Program-made: the position numbers and the translations under genes
Assembly (NCBI GenBank): GCA_021397835.1
Contig: JAJFZO010000566.1
Span: 4,278,001 to 4,342,000 of the forward strand
DNA: 64,000 nucleotides
Origin: Moringa oleifera
Taxonomy: Eukaryota > Streptophyta > Magnoliopsida > Brassicales > Moringaceae
Direction of reading: 5' to 3'
Shown: positions 61,807-64,000 of the stretch, piece by piece
Numbering within the stretch: the stretch's first letter is position 1
Layout: every line of letters starts with the position of its first letter
The notes under the pieces: generated by a model
Database searches by the model: none
Told to the model about the DNA's origin: nothing
What the model saw: only the letters and a program-made list of their open reading frames with translations

Positions 61807-63361
61807 AAGTGAAAAAGAAAACAGCCAAAATTTAGTACTAGTGGATTAATATTAATTTAAATATTATCTAAAATCAAACATACATTTAAATAAGTTATTG
61901 GGCGTGAGAACATGGAAAGCCAATTGCCCAAATTGGCTTTTGTTTCATGGGCTTCTCTTAACAATTGCTGGTATTGTGAAAGCCACAAACACAAGAAAGC
62001 CAACCCTAGAAAAAGACTGCATGTAAGTTTCTTCTTACACTGGTACAACATGTGCATGAGAGAAGAGAGAGAAAAGAAATCTGAAATACAGATTTGGACA
62101 ATTTTCTTCTTTGGATGAATATGAAAAATGAGAGAGAGAGATGCAAATTAGTACATGAAGGGAGAGCTTGTCACTCAATCAGAAACAAAGAAAAGAGATG
62201 AGATGATTTTTTTTTTTTTTCAATTTTTCCTTGCATGCATAGTTTGTTTTCATCTTTTACTTCTAGACAAAGGGATCATCCCTGGTTTCTTCATCTGCTA
62301 ACTACTGTAAAAGTTTCATTATCTTTCTTGATTATATATTTATTTTCTCTTCAAGGCCTTCTGGGTTCCCTTACCACAATCTTCCTAGAGGCTATGAATT
62401 TCTTAATTAACCCCACTATCAATCTCATTTTTTTCCTTCTAGTGATGCCTAATTTCCTTTTTCACCTTCACAAATTTTCTTGCACGTACAGTTTGCATTT
62501 CTTGCTAAGCATCGATTGAAACTCAGCTTAAGATTTCTTTGGTTTGTAAAAGAGCATCCTTTGTACTCCTACAGATGTCCAAGAGCTTAACTGAACCCTT
62601 TTGGTGATGCCCAGCCAACTTGTTGCTTTTGTAAATAAAATGCTTAGAAAAGGTAAACCATGTGATATAACAACTGCTTATTTTATAATGTGATTCAGCA
62701 CTGAATATGTGACAGTAGACAAATTGAACAAATTTAAGATATAGACAACACATCATAGTGGACAGTGTTACACCATGTGAGTGTTTTTTTTATAAATCTT
62801 TTGGATGATGAAATGAAAAGCTCTTATTTTTTAGTAATCCAATCAATTTGGGTTGGGCTTTAAGAAGCATGGCATTATCCCTACAAGCAAGGCATTTCAC
62901 CCTCTTCTCTTCAAAATGGGATTCCACACATGGACATTGGTTACAAAATACTAAGAAGACGTCACTTTTACTTTCTAAGCTTCAGTTCACTTTTAAGCTT
63001 AAAGAGACTTTGTCTTAAAGGTTCAGAGAGAAAAAAGAAGAGTGTAATATTAACGAGCATAAGACCTTTCATCATATAAACACATTGATATCAAGAAAAG
63101 AAGAAACTTTGCCATCGTAGGTTTTGTGAGATGTAGCTCTTCCTGAGTTTCAAGCCAAACTTTAGCTTTTTCTGTATTATGATCACCCCTAATCACAAAT
63201 TTTATATTTTTATTTCTTTTGTGTAGCAAATTAGTGTAACTTACTAATGTCATGTTATGGAGTTGTTCAATTAGTATTGTTTGTTGATTAAGTTTTCTTT
63301 TGATTTAAGAGTAAAGGGATCTTGTAAGTGGATTTTATTTAGTCAAATAACTGAGAAGACA
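61807..63361. other. intergenic, nothing recognisable
   Basis: Mixed AT-rich sequence with a T run at 62209-62220. Short open frames on both strands match nothing I know. No RNA gene or transposon domain was recognised. Confidence 0.45.
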
Positions 63362-64000
63362 TGTTGGTGTTAGCTCAAAATTTTTAGAGTAAGTGCTAAA
63401 AATTTTTACTGTTTATGAAGCTTGTAAATCATAGGTTTATTATTATTTCTTTTAGCATTGCATAATAAAATTCAATTTGAAAAAATTATCTCTATTCTTT
63501 TTCTCTAGCTGTTTTCTGATTTTGAATTTGTTAGATGGTATTAGAGTTGTCCTAATTGCCCATCAAGTGTTTTTGGTTTTATTACTTAATGAAGATGAAT
63601 GGTGCAAATAATCTCTCTAAACAAGCTTGTTGGTAATAATTATAATTAATGGAAGCTATGCATTGAAGCTTATCTACATGGATAAGATTTGTGGGATCTT
63701 ATCTCTTGTGAGGATGCTATAATTCTAGAACATATGCCATAGAATGCTCATTGGGGAAGTAAAAGATCAAGTGTGACAAAATCTTATTTGCATAGCAATC
63801 AACAATCCATAAAGAGTACATCGAGCATGTTCATGATTTAAACTCACTAAAGGAAGTGTGGGAGACACTTGGAAGGTTGTTCAATCAAAAGCATATAATG
63901 ATGTTGTAGTATTTGGAGAATGAACTTGGTAAGATGATTCAAGGTAATATTTCATTTTCAGAATATTTTTGAAAATAAAAACCTTGTGTGCCAAGATTTC
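63362..64000 (+). mobile_element. 5' end of a second Ty1/copia element (RE1-like), cut by the window edge
   Basis: A primer-binding site TGGTATTAGAG lies at 63537-63547, one base off the TGGTATCAGAG consensus. It is preceded by a possible LTR that may start TGTTGG at 63362, though the LTR start is uncertain. Downstream, from about 63594, is a UBN2-type gag with recognisable WKLCIEAYLH, KEVWETLGRLF and LENELGKMIQG. At least two in-frame stops (near 63648 and 63681) show decay. The LTR and gag differ from the element at 5-14 kb, so this is another family. Confidence 0.75.

Overview
The window is nuclear DNA from a flowering plant, most likely a eudicot. It carries intron-rich genes for plant-specific proteins (a plastid shikimate-pathway enzyme, an SnRK2 kinase, a CBL calcium sensor, a trihelix factor). 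These sit in very AT-rich intergenic DNA with decayed Ty1/copia elements, a Mutator-like element and two copies of a tRNA-derived SINE. I cannot name the species.

Layout: 1-2.5 kb holds an intronless trihelix transcription-factor gene on the minus strand. 5.0-14.2 kb is an old SIRE/Maximus-like copia retrotransposon with both LTRs, decayed gag-pol and an extra 3' reading frame. 15.9-31.1 kb is the gene-dense core, all on the minus strand: DAHP synthase (5 exons), the XPF/RAD1/UVH1 repair nuclease subunit (9 exons), a membrane-anchored cyclophilin-like protein (5 exons) and a small secreted lipid-transfer-like protein (2 exons). 31.6-32.9 kb is a solo LTR of the same copia family in inverse orientation. 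36.0-39.5 kb is an SnRK2 kinase gene on the minus strand (9 exons). 43.8-48.5 kb is a MULE with long terminal inverted repeats and a broken mudrA-like gene, followed by a MITE-like element at about 49.2-49.9 kb. 56.1-60.7 kb is a CBL1/CBL9-type calcineurin B-like gene on the plus strand (8 coding exons plus a probable leader intron). The last 0.6 kb is the 5' part of a second, unrelated copia element that runs off the window.

Exon joins were placed by hand from GT/AG sites and reading frame. For every multi-exon gene the exon lengths add up to an open frame: 521 aa for DAHP synthase, 978 for XPF, 352 for the cyclophilin-like protein, 113 for the LTP-like protein, 340 for SnRK2 and 213 for CBL. 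The genes do not form a pathway; they are neighbours with separate jobs. SnRK2 and CBL1/9 both act in abiotic-stress signalling, but nothing in the sequence shows that their proximity matters.

I did not find a clearly new biological system. The least routine observations are a SINE family with two intronic copies and matching target-site duplications, the MULE, the extra post-pol frame of the copia element, and a dispersed AT-rich repeat shared by at least five intergenic sites.
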